Of a stretch of DNA of 64,000 nt, positions 6,510 to 15,474 are shown one piece after another. Made by a program: the position numbers and the translations under genes. Below the pieces are notes generated by a model, which worked only from the letters and a program-made list of their open reading frames with translations, was not told the DNA's origin and searched no databases. The first letter of the stretch is position 1, and each line of letters opens with the position of its first letter. Origin of the DNA: CAVQMB01 sp963713445 (GTDB lineage: Bacteria > Pseudomonadota > Gammaproteobacteria > Competibacterales > Competibacteraceae); assembly GCA_963713445.1 (NCBI GenBank), contig CAVQMB010000017.1:1-64000 (forward strand). Reading direction: 5' to 3'.

Positions 6510-9500
6510 ATGCAGCCATTGGATATTGCTGATTCGATCGCTATGACGCTAGCCGGTTTCCATCCCGCCATCCGTTCCTGGTTTGACGGTGCGCTTGGTG
6601 CACCGACTGCGGTGCAAGCGCGCGCCTGGCCCGCGATCCGGGCGGGTGGTCATGCCCTGATTGCGGCACCTACCGGCTCCGGCAAGACCCTGGCAGCGTT
6701 TCTGGCCGAGCTGGATGAACTGGTGCGGGCGGGACTGGACGGCCGACTGCGCGATGAGACGTCGGTGCTCTACGTGTCGCCGCTACGTGCGCTGTCGAAC
6801 GACATTCAGCGCAACCTGCAGGTGCCGCTCGCCGGCATCAATGCAGCGCTGCAGCAACGCGGATCGCCGGAAGTGGAGATCCGCGCCTGGGTGCGCACCG
6901 GCGATACTCCGCCCGGCGAACGCGAGCGCATGCGCCGGCGGCCGCCGCATATCGTCGTCACCACCCCTGAATCGCTCTACATTCTGCTGACCTCGGAGTC
7001 GGGCCGGCGCATGCTGGCCACGGTGCGCACGGTGATTGTCGACGAGATCCACGCCGTGGCCGGTAGCAAGCGCGGCTCGCATCTGGCGCTGTCACTGGAA
7101 CGGCTGTCGGCTCTGACGCCGCGGCCGCCGCAGCGCATCGGCTTATCGGCCACCCAGAAGCCGATCGAGACGGTCGCCGCCTTCCTCAGTGGAGCCGCTT
7201 CCGATTGCACGATTATCGACACCGGCCACCTGCGGGAGCGCGATCTGGCCATCGAGGTGACCGGTACGCCGCTGACCGCAGTCATGGCCAACGAGGTCTG
7301 GGACGAGGTCTACGACCGCCTGGCCGAGCTGATCGGAGTCCACCGCACCACGCTGATCTTCGTCAATACCCGGCGGTTGTGCGAACGCGCCGCCCGCCAG
7401 CTGGCCGATCGGCTGGGCGAGGAGGCGGTGACCTCGCACCATGGCAGCCTGGCGCGCGAACATCGCCTCGACGCCGAGCAGCGCCTCAAGCAGGGCGGGC
7501 TGCGGGCGCTGGTGGCTACCGCTTCATTGGAGTTGGGGATCGATATCGGTGACGTCGACCTGGTCTGCCAGCTGGGCTCGCCCCGCACCATTGGCGCATT
7601 CCTGCAGCGGGTCGGACGTTCCGGTCACGGCATCGACCGGGTGCCCAAAGGGCGGCTGTTCCCGCTGACCCGCGACGAGCTGGTGGAATGCACGGCCTTG
7701 CTGGGGGCTGTGGATGACGGCGAGTTGGACCGGGTCCGCATTCCGGAGGCACCGCTGGATGTTCTGGCTCAGCAGATCGTGGCCGAGTTGGCCGGTCGCG
7801 GTGAGTGCGCCGAGGAGTCGCTTTGTCGGCTGGTGACCAACGCCTGGCCGTATCGGACGCTGGGGCGTGAGACGTTCATGCAGGTGGTACGGATGCTGGC
7901 CGAGGGCTACACCAGTCGCTGGGGCCGGCGCGGCGCCTGGCTGCACCGGGATGCGGTCAACGGCGTCCTGCGGCCACGCCGGGGCGCGCGCCTGGCGGCG
8001 ATGATCAACGGTGGCGCCATTCCCGATCAATTTGACTACGACGTGGTGCTGCAGCCGGAAGGGTTGCGGATCGGTTCGGTGAACGAGGACTTCGCGTTCG
8101 AGAGCATGCCGGGCGACGTGTTCCAGTTGGGCAACGCGTCCTACCGCATCCTCAAGGTCGAGTCCGGCCGGGTGTTCGTGGAGGACGCCCGCGGTGCGCC
8201 GCCCAGCATTCCGTTCTGGTTTGGTGAGGCGCCGGCGCGCAGTGACGAACTCTCGGCACGGGTGTCGGCGCTGCGGGCGGCGGTTGCCCAGCAGCTGGAG
8301 GCGGGCGGGGTGGCCGCGGCCCGGGACTGGCTGGTGGCCAAATTTGGTTCGTCGTGGGCGGCTGCCGAGCAACTGGCGACCTATCTGGCCGTGGCCCGGG
8401 CCGCGCTTGGGGTGTTACCCACCCAGGCTCAGCTAGTGATCGAGCGCTTCTTCGATGAGGCGGGTGATACCCATCTGGTGCTGCACGCGCCGTTCGGCTC
8501 ACGCGTCAACCGGGCCTGGGGGCTGGCGTTGCGCAAGCGCTTCTGCCGCAAGTTCAACTTCGAGCTGCAAGCGGCAGCGCTGGAGGACACTATCGTGCTG
8601 TCGCTGGGGCCTACCCACAGCTTTCCGCTGGACGAGGTGGTGCGTTACCTACGCAGCGCCAGCGTGCGCGAGGTGTTGATCCAGGCCCTGCTGGACGCGC
8701 CGATGTTCGCCACCCGCTGGCGCTGGAACGTGTCGATCGCACTGGCCGTTCAGCGCAGCCGCAACGGCAAGCGGCGGCCGGCCCAGTTGCAGCGCCAGGA
8801 TGCCGAGGACATGCTCGCGGTGGTATTCCCGGACCAGCTTGCCTGCGCCGAGAACCTGACCGGTGCGCGCGAGATCCCGGAGCATCCCCTGGTCAGCCAG
8901 ACCCTGCACGACTGCCTCACTGACACCATGGACGTGGCTGGGTTGGAGCGGGTGCTGCAGCGACTGGAGAGCGCTGAACTGGCCGTCACCACCTACGATC
9001 TGAGCGCGCCGTCGCCGCTTGCCGAGGAGGTCATCAATGCCCGGCCGTACGCGTTCCTGGACGCCGGCGCCCAGGAGGAGCGCCGCACCCTGAGCATCAA
9101 CTCAGGCGGCGCGCTCGATCTGGCCGAAGCCGCGGCGCTGGCGCAGCCGGATCCGGAGGCGATCGCGCGGGTCCGGGCCGAAGCCTGGCCCGATCCGCGC
9201 GACGCCGATGAGCTCCACGACGGATTGGTGGTGCTGGGGTTCCTGACCGAGCAGGAAGGTCGGCTGGGCCCGCTCAGCGGCTCGGAGACGCCGGCGGACT
9301 GGCGGCCATGGTTCGATCAGCTCGCCGCCCAGCAGCGGGCCACGGCGGTTACGTTGGCAGGCGGAACGACGCTGTGGGTGGCCGCCGAACGGTTGGCCGA
9401 GTTGGCCTGCGTGTACCCAAAGGCCCGGTTGCGGCCCGCGATCGCAGCGGTCGGCGGGGAGGCGGCAGCGGCGGACAGCGACACCGCGATCACGGAGCTG

Positions 9501-10922
9501 CTGCGTTCGCGCCTGGAAGGCCTGGGGCCGGTCACCGCGGCCGAGCTCGCCGCGCCGCTGGAGCTGCCCGTCACGGCCGTGGTCCAGGCGCTGGCGCGGT
9601 TGGAGGGTGAGGGCTTCGTGCTGCGCGGGTGCTTCACCAGTGACACCGCTGAGCAGTGGTGCGAGCGTCGGCTACTGGCCCGCATCCAGCGTTATTCCGT
9701 GCGTCGTCTGCGGGCCGAGATCGAACCGGTGAGCCCGCAGGACTTCCTGCGCTTTCTGCTCGACTGGCACGGTTTGACCGACCGTGCTGAGGGGTTGGAG
9801 GCGCTTGCCGATACGTTGCAACGACTGGAAGGGTTTGCGATTCCCGCCGGGGCTTGGGAAAGCGAGGTCCTACCGGTGCGGGTGGCCGGCTATGCGCCTC
9901 AGCATCTGGACCAGTTGCTGGCGACCGGACGCTTCACCTGGCTGCGCTTGACGCCGCCACGGGGCGATGGCGGCGAGGGGCAGCGCCGCGCGGGTCCGGT
10001 CCGTCAGACCCCGCTCGCTATCATGGCAAGGGCCGAGCTCTCGCACTGGCGCGAGGTCAGTCCCCCGGCCGACCCGGCCGGGATTAACCTCTCCGGCGGG
10101 GCCCGCCGGGTGCTTGAGGCGTTGCAGGCCGGCGGCGCATCGTTTTTCAGTGACCTGGTCGGGGCCACCCGGATGCTGCGGACCCAGGTGGAGGAGGGGT
10201 TGGCCGAACTGGTGGCCTGCGGGCTGGCGACATCCGATACCTTCAACGGCTTGCGGGCGCTGGTGGCGCCGGCCCACAAGCGACCCGGATTCGCGCCCCG
10301 CGGGCGCCGCCGGCGTGACACCGCACCGTCGTTGGATATGGCCGGCCGCTGGGTCAGTCTGGCGGCGACAATGCAAGAGTCAACCCCGATCGATACGGCA
10401 GCGCGTCAGTTGAAGACCGATTTCGCGACCCTGGAGCATATCGCCAGAGTACTGCTGCGCCGTTATGGCGTGGTGTTTCGCAAGGTGCTGACCCGCGAGC
10501 AGGCGATCCCGCCCTGGCGCGAACTGCTGTATGTGTTCCGTCGCCTGGAGGCCCGCGGCGAGATTCGGGGCGGGCGTTTCGTGCAGCAGTTCTCCGGCGA
10601 GCAGTTCGCTCATCCGGAGGCAGTCGGGGCGCTCAAGGCGCTGCGCCGGCGTGAGCTTGATGGCGCGCTGGTGACGGTTTCGGCGGCCGATCCGCTCAAT
10701 CTGGTGGGCGTGCTGACCCCAGGCGCCCGTATTCCCGCGACCGCAGGCAACCGGGTGCTCTACCGCGACGGTGTGCCTGAGGCCCTGCTGGTCAATCGGC
10801 AGGTGCGGTTTCTGGCCGAGCTTAGCCCGGAGGGTCAGTGGCGGGTACAGGAGCGGCTGCGGCGGTTGCAGCCAACGGCGGGCAGGGCTGCATCGAATCG
10901 TCCGGCGGCCGGCCAACGCTGA
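6510..10922 (+). CDS. lhr: Lhr-family superfamily 2 helicase, full length
   Basis: This encodes a 1470-residue Lhr, close to the length of the E. coli protein (about 1540). Lhr is a 3'-5' ATP-dependent helicase that works on DNA and RNA:DNA hybrids and is linked to DNA repair. Visible SF2 motifs are APTGSGKT near residue 50 (Walker A), VDEIHAVAGSKRG near 180 (Walker B), GLSATQ near 210 (III), then LELGIDIGDVDLVCQLGSP and FLQRVGRSGH near 345-370 (V and VI). The winged-helix and Lhr-core domains follow to about residue 850. The remaining 600 residues form the long C-terminal region that separates full Lhr from Lhr-core proteins. A GTG one codon upstream (6507) is an alternative start. It appears to be transcribed alone. 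Confidence 0.93.
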   Translation: MQPLDIADSIAMTLAGFHPAIRSWFDGALGAPTAVQARAWPAIRAGGHALIAAPTGSGKTLAAFLAELDELVRAGLDGRLRDETSVLYVSPLRALSNDIQRNLQVPLAGINAALQQRGSPEVEIRAWVRTGDTPPGERERMRRRPPHIVVTTPESLYILLTSESGRRMLATVRTVIVDEIHAVAGSKRGSHLALSLERLSALTPRPPQRIGLSATQKPIETVAAFLSGAASDCTIIDTGHLRERDLAIEVTGTPLTAVMANEVWDEVYDRLAELIGVHRTTLIFVNTRRLCERAARQLADRLGEEAVTSHHGSLAREHRLDAEQRLKQGGLRALVATASLELGIDIGDVDLVCQLGSPRTIGAFLQRVGRSGHGIDRVPKGRLFPLTRDELVECTALLGAVDDGELDRVRIPEAPLDVLAQQIVAELAGRGECAEESLCRLVTNAWPYRTLGRETFMQVVRMLAEGYTSRWGRRGAWLHRDAVNGVLRPRRGARLAAMINGGAIPDQFDYDVVLQPEGLRIGSVNEDFAFESMPGDVFQLGNASYRILKVESGRVFVEDARGAPPSIPFWFGEAPARSDELSARVSALRAAVAQQLEAGGVAAARDWLVAKFGSSWAAAEQLATYLAVARAALGVLPTQAQLVIERFFDEAGDTHLVLHAPFGSRVNRAWGLALRKRFCRKFNFELQAAALEDTIVLSLGPTHSFPLDEVVRYLRSASVREVLIQALLDAPMFATRWRWNVSIALAVQRSRNGKRRPAQLQRQDAEDMLAVVFPDQLACAENLTGAREIPEHPLVSQTLHDCLTDTMDVAGLERVLQRLESAELAVTTYDLSAPSPLAEEVINARPYAFLDAGAQEERRTLSINSGGALDLAEAAALAQPDPEAIARVRAEAWPDPRDADELHDGLVVLGFLTEQEGRLGPLSGSETPADWRPWFDQLAAQQRATAVTLAGGTTLWVAAERLAELACVYPKARLRPAIAAVGGEAAAADSDTAITELLRSRLEGLGPVTAAELAAPLELPVTAVVQALARLEGEGFVLRGCFTSDTAEQWCERRLLARIQRYSVRRLRAEIEPVSPQDFLRFLLDWHGLTDRAEGLEALADTLQRLEGFAIPAGAWESEVLPVRVAGYAPQHLDQLLATGRFTWLRLTPPRGDGGEGQRRAGPVRQTPLAIMARAELSHWREVSPPADPAGINLSGGARRVLEALQAGGASFFSDLVGATRMLRTQVEEGLAELVACGLATSDTFNGLRALVAPAHKRPGFAPRGRRRRDTAPSLDMAGRWVSLAATMQESTPIDTAARQLKTDFATLEHIARVLLRRYGVVFRKVLTREQAIPPWRELLYVFRRLEARGEIRGGRFVQQFSGEQFAHPEAVGALKALRRRELDGALVTVSAADPLNLVGVLTPGARIPATAGNRVLYRDGVPEALLVNRQVRFLAELSPEGQWRVQERLRRLQPTAGRAASNRPAAGQR

Positions 10923-10935
10923 TGTCTTTACCGCA

Positions 10936-11667
10936 TCAATCGAGCTCATTCAGATAGCAGTGGTGCTCGGTGTTGCAGTGGCTTATGCGCCACTCCACCG
11001 GGCGCTTTTCGATGTTGAGCGCGATCCGGTCAATCTCCAGCAGCGGCGAACCCGGGGCGACACCCAGTAAGCGAGCTTCGTCGTTGCCGGCGGCGACTGC
11101 GCGCAGCCTCTCGTTAGCATGCACCACGATTACGTCATAACGGGTTTCGTACATCTCGTACAAGGTGTTGGGGATCTCCCCCGGCAGACAGCGCTGCAGG
11201 CCGGGGAACAGGGCGCTAGGGACGATGATCTGTTCGCTGATGACCGGCCGGCCGTTGAGACGGCGTATCCGCTGGATTCGGGTTACTGCTGCGCCGGCGT
11301 CGAGTTCAAGGGCGGCCTGTTCAGCGCGGGTCGCGCTGCCGCCCCGGCACCGCAGAGCCTGGCTCTCCGGTAGCTGGCGCTCGCCATTCGCGCCCACCAG
11401 GTGAAAGAACTGGAACAGGGAGCGTTTGGCACTGTGCCGGGCGGCAAACGTGCCCTTGCCCTGGCGCCGCTCGACCAGGCGTTCGGCCTCCATGGCATTC
11501 AGCGCTTTGCGTAGCGTGCCCTGGCTGACCCCGTAGGCCTGCGCCAGCGCGGTTTCGCTCGGCAGCGCATCGCCCGGCCGCCACTCGCCCGCCGCCAGGC
11601 GCTTGATCAGCAGCTCCTTGATCTGGCGGTAAAGAGGCCGGAAATCCGGGGTGACGGTTTTCTCCAT
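10936..11667 (-). CDS. GntR-family regulator with UTRA domain (HutC subfamily)
   Basis: This 243-residue regulator has an N-terminal winged helix (PLYRQIKELLIKRLAAGEW near residue 10, then ALPSETALAQAYGVSQGTLR, then VERRQGKGTFAA) and a C-terminal UTRA ligand-binding domain from about residue 85 (VTRIQRIRRLNGRPV, ISEQIIVPSALFPGL). HutC-type regulators bind a pathway metabolite and release a palindromic operator. The gene diverges from the suyAB-like pair. The 150-bp gap holds a consensus promoter covered by an AT-rich palindrome at 11751-11770, so it probably represses the lyase genes and perhaps the rest of the island. A second UTRA regulator lies at 18163. Confidence 0.9.
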   Translation of the reverse strand: MEKTVTPDFRPLYRQIKELLIKRLAAGEWRPGDALPSETALAQAYGVSQGTLRKALNAMEAERLVERRQGKGTFAARHSAKRSLFQFFHLVGANGERQLPESQALRCRGGSATRAEQAALELDAGAAVTRIQRIRRLNGRPVISEQIIVPSALFPGLQRCLPGEIPNTLYEMYETRYDVIVVHANERLRAVAAGNDEARLLGVAPGSPLLEIDRIALNIEKRPVEWRISHCNTEHHCYLNELD

Positions 11668-11740
11668 GAGCGTCCCTCTGGTCGCTGGGGCAGACGGTGG
11701 CGTGCCCGCTACCGGGACCGTGTTACCGTGCGCAACTGGT

Positions 11741-11772
11741 TTGACAGTCTTATATAAGATATCCTATATAAT
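11741..11772 (+). promoter_or_regulatory. Sigma-70 promoter of the suyAB-like genes
   Basis: TTGACA at 11741-11746 and a TATATA/TATAAT -10 region at 11765-11772 are separated by 18 to 20 bases. The -10 region is inside the 11751-11770 palindrome, so a bound repressor would block it. Confidence 0.65.
11751..11770. promoter_or_regulatory. Palindromic operator, likely for the GntR regulator
   Basis: The 20-bp site reads TATATA-A-GATATC-C-TATATA. It is symmetrical except for the one base on each side of the GATATC centre. Its place between divergent regulator and enzyme genes and its overlap with the -10 region fit an autoregulated GntR operator. Binding by this regulator is inferred. Confidence 0.6.
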
Positions 11773-11819
11773 ATGTGAAATCGATGATCGACTGTACCCA
11801 TAGTTCTAAAGGAGCAGGC

Positions 11820-12104
11820 ATGACAACTCATTTCCTGGTTCACAACCAGGCTGATAAGGTCGGCGTTGTGGTGGTGGAGGGCATCAAGGCCGGCCAGCCG
11901 CTGTCGGGCTGGCTGCTGGAAACCGATGCCACCCTTAACTTCGAGGCCAAAGATGATATTCCGCTTGGTCACAAGATCGCGCTGACCGACATCGGTGAGG
12001 GTGACACCATCGTCGAGTACGAACATGACATTGGCCGGGCTGTGGCCGCCATCGGCAAAGGGCATCACGTTCACGTGCACAACATCAAGACCAAGCGGTG
12101 GTAA
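11820..12104 (+). CDS. suyA: UxaA/SuyA-like lyase small subunit (sulfolactate sulfo-lyase alpha-like)
   Basis: This 94-residue protein is a stand-alone SAF domain like the N-terminal domain of altronate dehydratase. Segments seen are FLVHNQADKVGVVVVEGIKA, then DIPLGHKIAL, IVEYEHDIGRA and HVHNIKTKRW at the C-terminus. In (2R)-3-sulfolactate sulfo-lyase (SuyAB) a small subunit of this kind pairs with a subunit of about 42 kDa to release sulfite and pyruvate. The size and the partner gene two bases downstream fit SuyAB. AAAGGAG lies five bases before the ATG. Split sugar-acid dehydratases of the UxaA family look alike, so the substrate is inferred mainly from the sulfonate-type importer and TauE-type exporter nearby. 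Confidence 0.65.
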   Translation: MTTHFLVHNQADKVGVVVVEGIKAGQPLSGWLLETDATLNFEAKDDIPLGHKIALTDIGEGDTIVEYEHDIGRAVAAIGKGHHVHVHNIKTKRW

Positions 12105-12106
12105 CC

Positions 12107-13279
12107 ATGGCGAATAGCGACCACAGTTTTCTGGGTTACCGGCGCGAAAACGGGCGGGTAGGCATACGCAACCACGTCCTCATCCTGCCGGTGGACGATA
12201 TTTCCAATGCGGCCTGCGAGGCCGTGGGCAACAACATCAAAGGTACCCTGGCGCTGCCCCATCCGTACGGTCGGCTGCAGTTCGGGGCGGATCTGGACTT
12301 GCATTTCCAGACCCTGATCGGCACTGGCTGCAATCCCAATGTGGCCGCAGTGGTGGTGATCGGGATCGAACCCGGCTGGACCCAGCGCGTGGTGGACGGC
12401 ATCAAAACCACCGGCAAGCCGGTGGCGGGATTCTCCATCGAGGAACATGGCGATATTGATACCATCGCCCGCGCTGCCCGTGCGGCCAAGGATTTCGTGC
12501 AGTGGGCGACCGAAAAACAGCGTGAGCGCTGTGGCATAGACGAGCTGTGGATCTCGATGAAGTGCGGCGAGTCCGACACCACTTCCGGTTTGGCGTCCAA
12601 TCCCACCATGGGCAACCTGGTGGACAAGCTGGTGCCGCTGGGCGCAACCATCTGCTTCGGAGAAACCTCAGAACTCACCGGGGCCGAGCAGGTCTGTGCC
12701 GAACGCGCGGCCGACGAGACGGTGAAGCAGAAGTTCCTCAAGACCTGGGGGGACTACAATGACTTCATCAACCGTCATAAGACCAACGATCTTTCTGAGT
12801 CCCAGCCGACCAAGGGCAACATCGCCGGCGGGTTGTCCACGATCGAGGAAAAGGCTTTCGGTAACCTGGCCAAGATCGGCAAGAAGACCCGTTTCATCGA
12901 TGTGCTGGAGCCGGCGGAAACACCGGCCAAGGGACCGGGGCTGTATTTCATGGACACCTCGTCGGCCGCGGCTGAATGTGTGACACTGCAATGCGCGGCC
13001 GGCTACGCGGTGCACTTGTTCACCACCGGTCAGGGCAATATCATCGGCAACCCGGTGGAGCCGGTGGTGAAGCTCACGGCCAACCCGCGCACTGCGCGCA
13101 CCATGGGTGAACACATTGATCTGGATGTTTCCGGTATCCTGCGCCGGGAGATGGATCTGGGTCAGGCCGGTGACGCGCTGATCGACATGATGCTGCGCAC
13201 GTGCAGCGGCCGGGTGACCGCAGCCGAGGCGCTGGGACACCGCGAGTTCGTGCTGACCAAGCTTTATCGCAGCGCCTGA
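12107..13279 (+). CDS. suyB: UxaA/SuyB-like lyase large subunit (sulfolactate sulfo-lyase beta-like)
   Basis: This 390-residue protein (about 42 kDa) is the catalytic subunit of a two-part UxaA-family enzyme. Family features are FLGYRRENGRVGIRNHVLIL at the start, PHPYGRLQFGADLD, TLIGTGCNPNVA, KCGESDTTSG, GETSELTG and GHREFVLTKLY at the end. The conserved Cys residues are candidate metal ligands, as proposed for iron-dependent altronate dehydratases. Sulfolactate sulfo-lyase eliminates sulfite beta to a 2-hydroxy acid, and this enzyme may act on sulfolactate or a larger analogue. The ATG follows the suyA stop by two bases, so expression is coupled. The importer genes follow after a 231-base gap. 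Altronate- or galactarate-type dehydration remains a possible alternative. Confidence 0.65.
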   Translation: MANSDHSFLGYRRENGRVGIRNHVLILPVDDISNAACEAVGNNIKGTLALPHPYGRLQFGADLDLHFQTLIGTGCNPNVAAVVVIGIEPGWTQRVVDGIKTTGKPVAGFSIEEHGDIDTIARAARAAKDFVQWATEKQRERCGIDELWISMKCGESDTTSGLASNPTMGNLVDKLVPLGATICFGETSELTGAEQVCAERAADETVKQKFLKTWGDYNDFINRHKTNDLSESQPTKGNIAGGLSTIEEKAFGNLAKIGKKTRFIDVLEPAETPAKGPGLYFMDTSSAAAECVTLQCAAGYAVHLFTTGQGNIIGNPVEPVVKLTANPRTARTMGEHIDLDVSGILRREMDLGQAGDALIDMMLRTCSGRVTAAEALGHREFVLTKLYRSA

Positions 13280-13400
13280 TGCGTGGCAGCATGGCTGCCC
13301 AAGTATCGAACCGTCGCAGAACGGGTTAATTCCGGGAGGGCAGTGGCGGTGATCGGCGCGTCGCGTTGATACCGCCTCGCGCAGCCGGTCTGTCTTCGGT

Positions 13401-13428
13401 GGTGCCGGCATGGCGTCATGCTGGCACC
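13401..13428 (+). terminator. Hairpin between suyB-like gene and ABC importer genes
   Basis: A 12-bp stem with one G-T pair and a four-base loop (GCGT) lies about 80 bases before the binding-protein gene. No T-run follows, so it is more likely an attenuating or stabilising hairpin than a strong terminator. Confidence 0.35.
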
Positions 13429-13510
13429 GTGGAGAGTCTGTGATAGCCGCTTGCGGCTGCCGCAGGGTTATGTGCTACCAGCGCAACACGAGCAACGACG
13501 GAGGAGATTC

Positions 13511-14542
13511 ATGGGCAACTGGCAAACAGGCTATAAGCGCAGTTTGGTAAAGCTGACAGCAGCGGTGCTGATCGGTGCCACGGGTTTGTTCACGGCAACC
13601 GCGGCATCCGCCGTGACGGTCCGTTTCGCGCAGCAGTATGGCGTGGGCTATCTGCCGCTCATGGTGATGCGGCACAATCACCTGATTCAGAAATACGCAA
13701 AGCGGCAAGGCATAGACCACGTCAAGGTGACCTGGGCGACCTTCGGGGGCGGCGCGGCCATGAACGCCGCGCTGATCTCGGGCAGTCTGGATTTCGCCTC
13801 CGGTGGCGTCGGTCCACTACTCAAGATCTGGGACAAGACTAAAGGCCTCAATAACGTCCACGGCGTGGCGGCTCTGAACGCCCTGCCCAACCTGTTGAAC
13901 ACCACTAACCCCAAGGTTCACAAACTGACCGATCTGAGCGACCAGGACCGTATCGGCCTGCCTGCCGTCAAGGTGTCCATACAGGCCGTGACGCTGCAGA
14001 TGGCGGCCGCCCAGCAATGGGGTGACAAGAACTACGCCAAGCTCGATCACCTCACCGTGTCGATGAAGCACCCAGACGCCATGGCCGCCATGCTCAGCGG
14101 GGGCGGCGTGATCGACTGCGACTTTACGGCGCCGCCTTATTCCGAGCAAGAGCTGGAGCATGCCAACGTCCATACCATTCTGAGTTCTTACGATGTGCTG
14201 GGCGGGAAATCCACGTTCAATGCCCTGTGGGCCTCGCAGACCTATCACAAGAACCATCCGAAGATGTTTAACGCCGTGTTCCAGGCCCTACGTGCCGCGG
14301 ACAAGTACATTGCGGCGCATCCGCACGCGGCCGCCAGGATTTATATCGCCGAAGCGAACTCGAAGCTGTCGCCCAAGCTGATCTACAAGATCATCACCGA
14401 TCCCAAGGACGAATTCACCACGACCCCGAAGAACGTCATGAAGTACGCACGTTTCATGCATAAGACGGGATCGATCGATCATATGCCGAAGTCCTGGAAA
14501 GACGTGTTTTTCCCCAACGTTCGTAACGAGCCGGGTAGCTGA
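13511..14542 (+). CDS. ABC transporter periplasmic binding protein (NMT1/TauA/SsuA type)
   Basis: This 343-residue periplasmic protein has a clear signal peptide: a basic start (GYKRSLVKL), a hydrophobic core and a TAASA cleavage region near residue 34. The mature part begins VTVRFAQQYGVGYLP, as in binding proteins for nitrate, sulfonates, taurine and thiamine precursors. FGGGAAMNAALISGSLDFA is the usual hinge motif, and GGGVIDCDF and KSTFNALWAS follow. GGAGGAG lies six bases before the ATG; an earlier in-frame ATG at 13418 would spoil the signal peptide. It heads a binding protein-ATPase-permease operon interrupted by a 44-bp palindrome. The substrate is inferred to be a sulfonate from the neighbouring genes. 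Confidence 0.88.
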   Translation: MGNWQTGYKRSLVKLTAAVLIGATGLFTATAASAVTVRFAQQYGVGYLPLMVMRHNHLIQKYAKRQGIDHVKVTWATFGGGAAMNAALISGSLDFASGGVGPLLKIWDKTKGLNNVHGVAALNALPNLLNTTNPKVHKLTDLSDQDRIGLPAVKVSIQAVTLQMAAAQQWGDKNYAKLDHLTVSMKHPDAMAAMLSGGGVIDCDFTAPPYSEQELEHANVHTILSSYDVLGGKSTFNALWASQTYHKNHPKMFNAVFQALRAADKYIAAHPHAAARIYIAEANSKLSPKLIYKIITDPKDEFTTTPKNVMKYARFMHKTGSIDHMPKSWKDVFFPNVRNEPGS

Positions 14543-14564
14543 CCGGCACGACTGCCTGATCGCG

Positions 14565-14608
14565 CCGGCGCCAGGGGTGGCATTACGTAATGCCACCCCT
14601 GGCGCCGG
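14565..14608. repeat. 44-bp perfect palindrome between binding-protein and ATPase genes
   Basis: Two 22-base arms meet at TACGTA without mismatch; the outer ends are CCGGCGCCAGG and CCTGGCGCCGG. As RNA it would form a very stable hairpin 22 bases after the binding-protein stop. It could protect upstream mRNA so that binding protein is made in excess, which is common in such operons. It could also be a terminator without T-run or a mobile palindromic unit. Confidence 0.8.
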
Positions 14609-14633
14609 TTCCGGAATCACCAGGAGCAGTTCC

Positions 14634-15455
14634 ATGGCAGTCCGTTCGAGCAACCTATCCGCGGAGGCTGACGGTGTGGCGGCAGCCGCACCGGGATCGC
14701 CGCTGTTGAATGTCAGCGGCGTGACGCTACAGTACAAGACCAAGAAGCAGATCGTCACGGCCACCTATCAGGTCGATTTCCAGGTCTATCCGGCCGATCG
14801 GTTTATCCTGCTGGGGCCCTCGGGGTGCGGCAAATCGACCTTGCTGAAAGGCGTCGGCGGATTTATGGCGCCGGTGGCCGGCCGCATTGAGATCAACGGC
14901 AAGGTGGTCGAGCGTCCCGGTCCCGATCGCATGATGGTGTTTCAGGAATTCGATCAGTTGCTGCCGTGGAAGACGGTGATCGAGAACGTGATCTTTCCGA
15001 TGACCACCAGCGGCAAGTATGCGCGCGCCGAAGCTGTCGAGACGGCCGAGCGGTTTCTCGCCAAGGTCAATCTGTCGAAATTCCGCGACGCCTATCCGCA
15101 TATGCTTTCGGGTGGCATGAAGCAGCGCGTGGCCATCGCCCGCGGGATGGCCATGGGACCGTCCATTCTCCTAATGGATGAGCCGTTTGCCGCGCTGGAT
15201 GCTCTGACCCGGCTGAAGATGCAGGAGGAGCTGCTTCAGCTATGGGACGAACTGCGCTTCACCGTGTTGTTCGTGACCCATTCGATTCAGGAAGCGATCA
15301 TTCTGGGTACGCGCATTCTGGTGTTGTCGCCACACCCAGGCCAGGTCCGCGCAGAGATCAACGCACACCGTTTCTCGCACCAGAACCAGACCTCGGTTGA
15401 GTTCCGCGAACTGCAGCAGCGGATCCACAACATGCTGTTTTCCGATCCGATCTAG
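14634..15455 (+). CDS. ABC transporter ATP-binding protein (TauB/SsuB/NrtD type)
   Basis: This 273-residue cytoplasmic ATPase energises the importer. It has Walker A GPSGCGKSTLLK near residue 62, Q-loop QEFDQLLPW, signature LSGGMKQRVAIARGMAMG, Walker B ILLMDEPFAALD and the H-switch VTHSIQEA. FQEFDQLLPWKTV is typical of the nitrate/sulfonate/taurine branch. AGGAG lies seven bases before the chosen ATG at 14634. The N-terminal 30 residues are an unstructured extension. The permease gene follows 19 bases downstream. Confidence 0.92.
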   Translation: MAVRSSNLSAEADGVAAAAPGSPLLNVSGVTLQYKTKKQIVTATYQVDFQVYPADRFILLGPSGCGKSTLLKGVGGFMAPVAGRIEINGKVVERPGPDRMMVFQEFDQLLPWKTVIENVIFPMTTSGKYARAEAVETAERFLAKVNLSKFRDAYPHMLSGGMKQRVAIARGMAMGPSILLMDEPFAALDALTRLKMQEELLQLWDELRFTVLFVTHSIQEAIILGTRILVLSPHPGQVRAEINAHRFSHQNQTSVEFRELQQRIHNMLFSDPI

Positions 15456-15474
15456 ACAGTCGAGGATATCCAAC

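Noticed and set aside
7524..8372. Long antisense frames inside lhr, such as this 282-codon one
   Set aside because: They mirror GC-rich sense codons and have no protein-like motifs.
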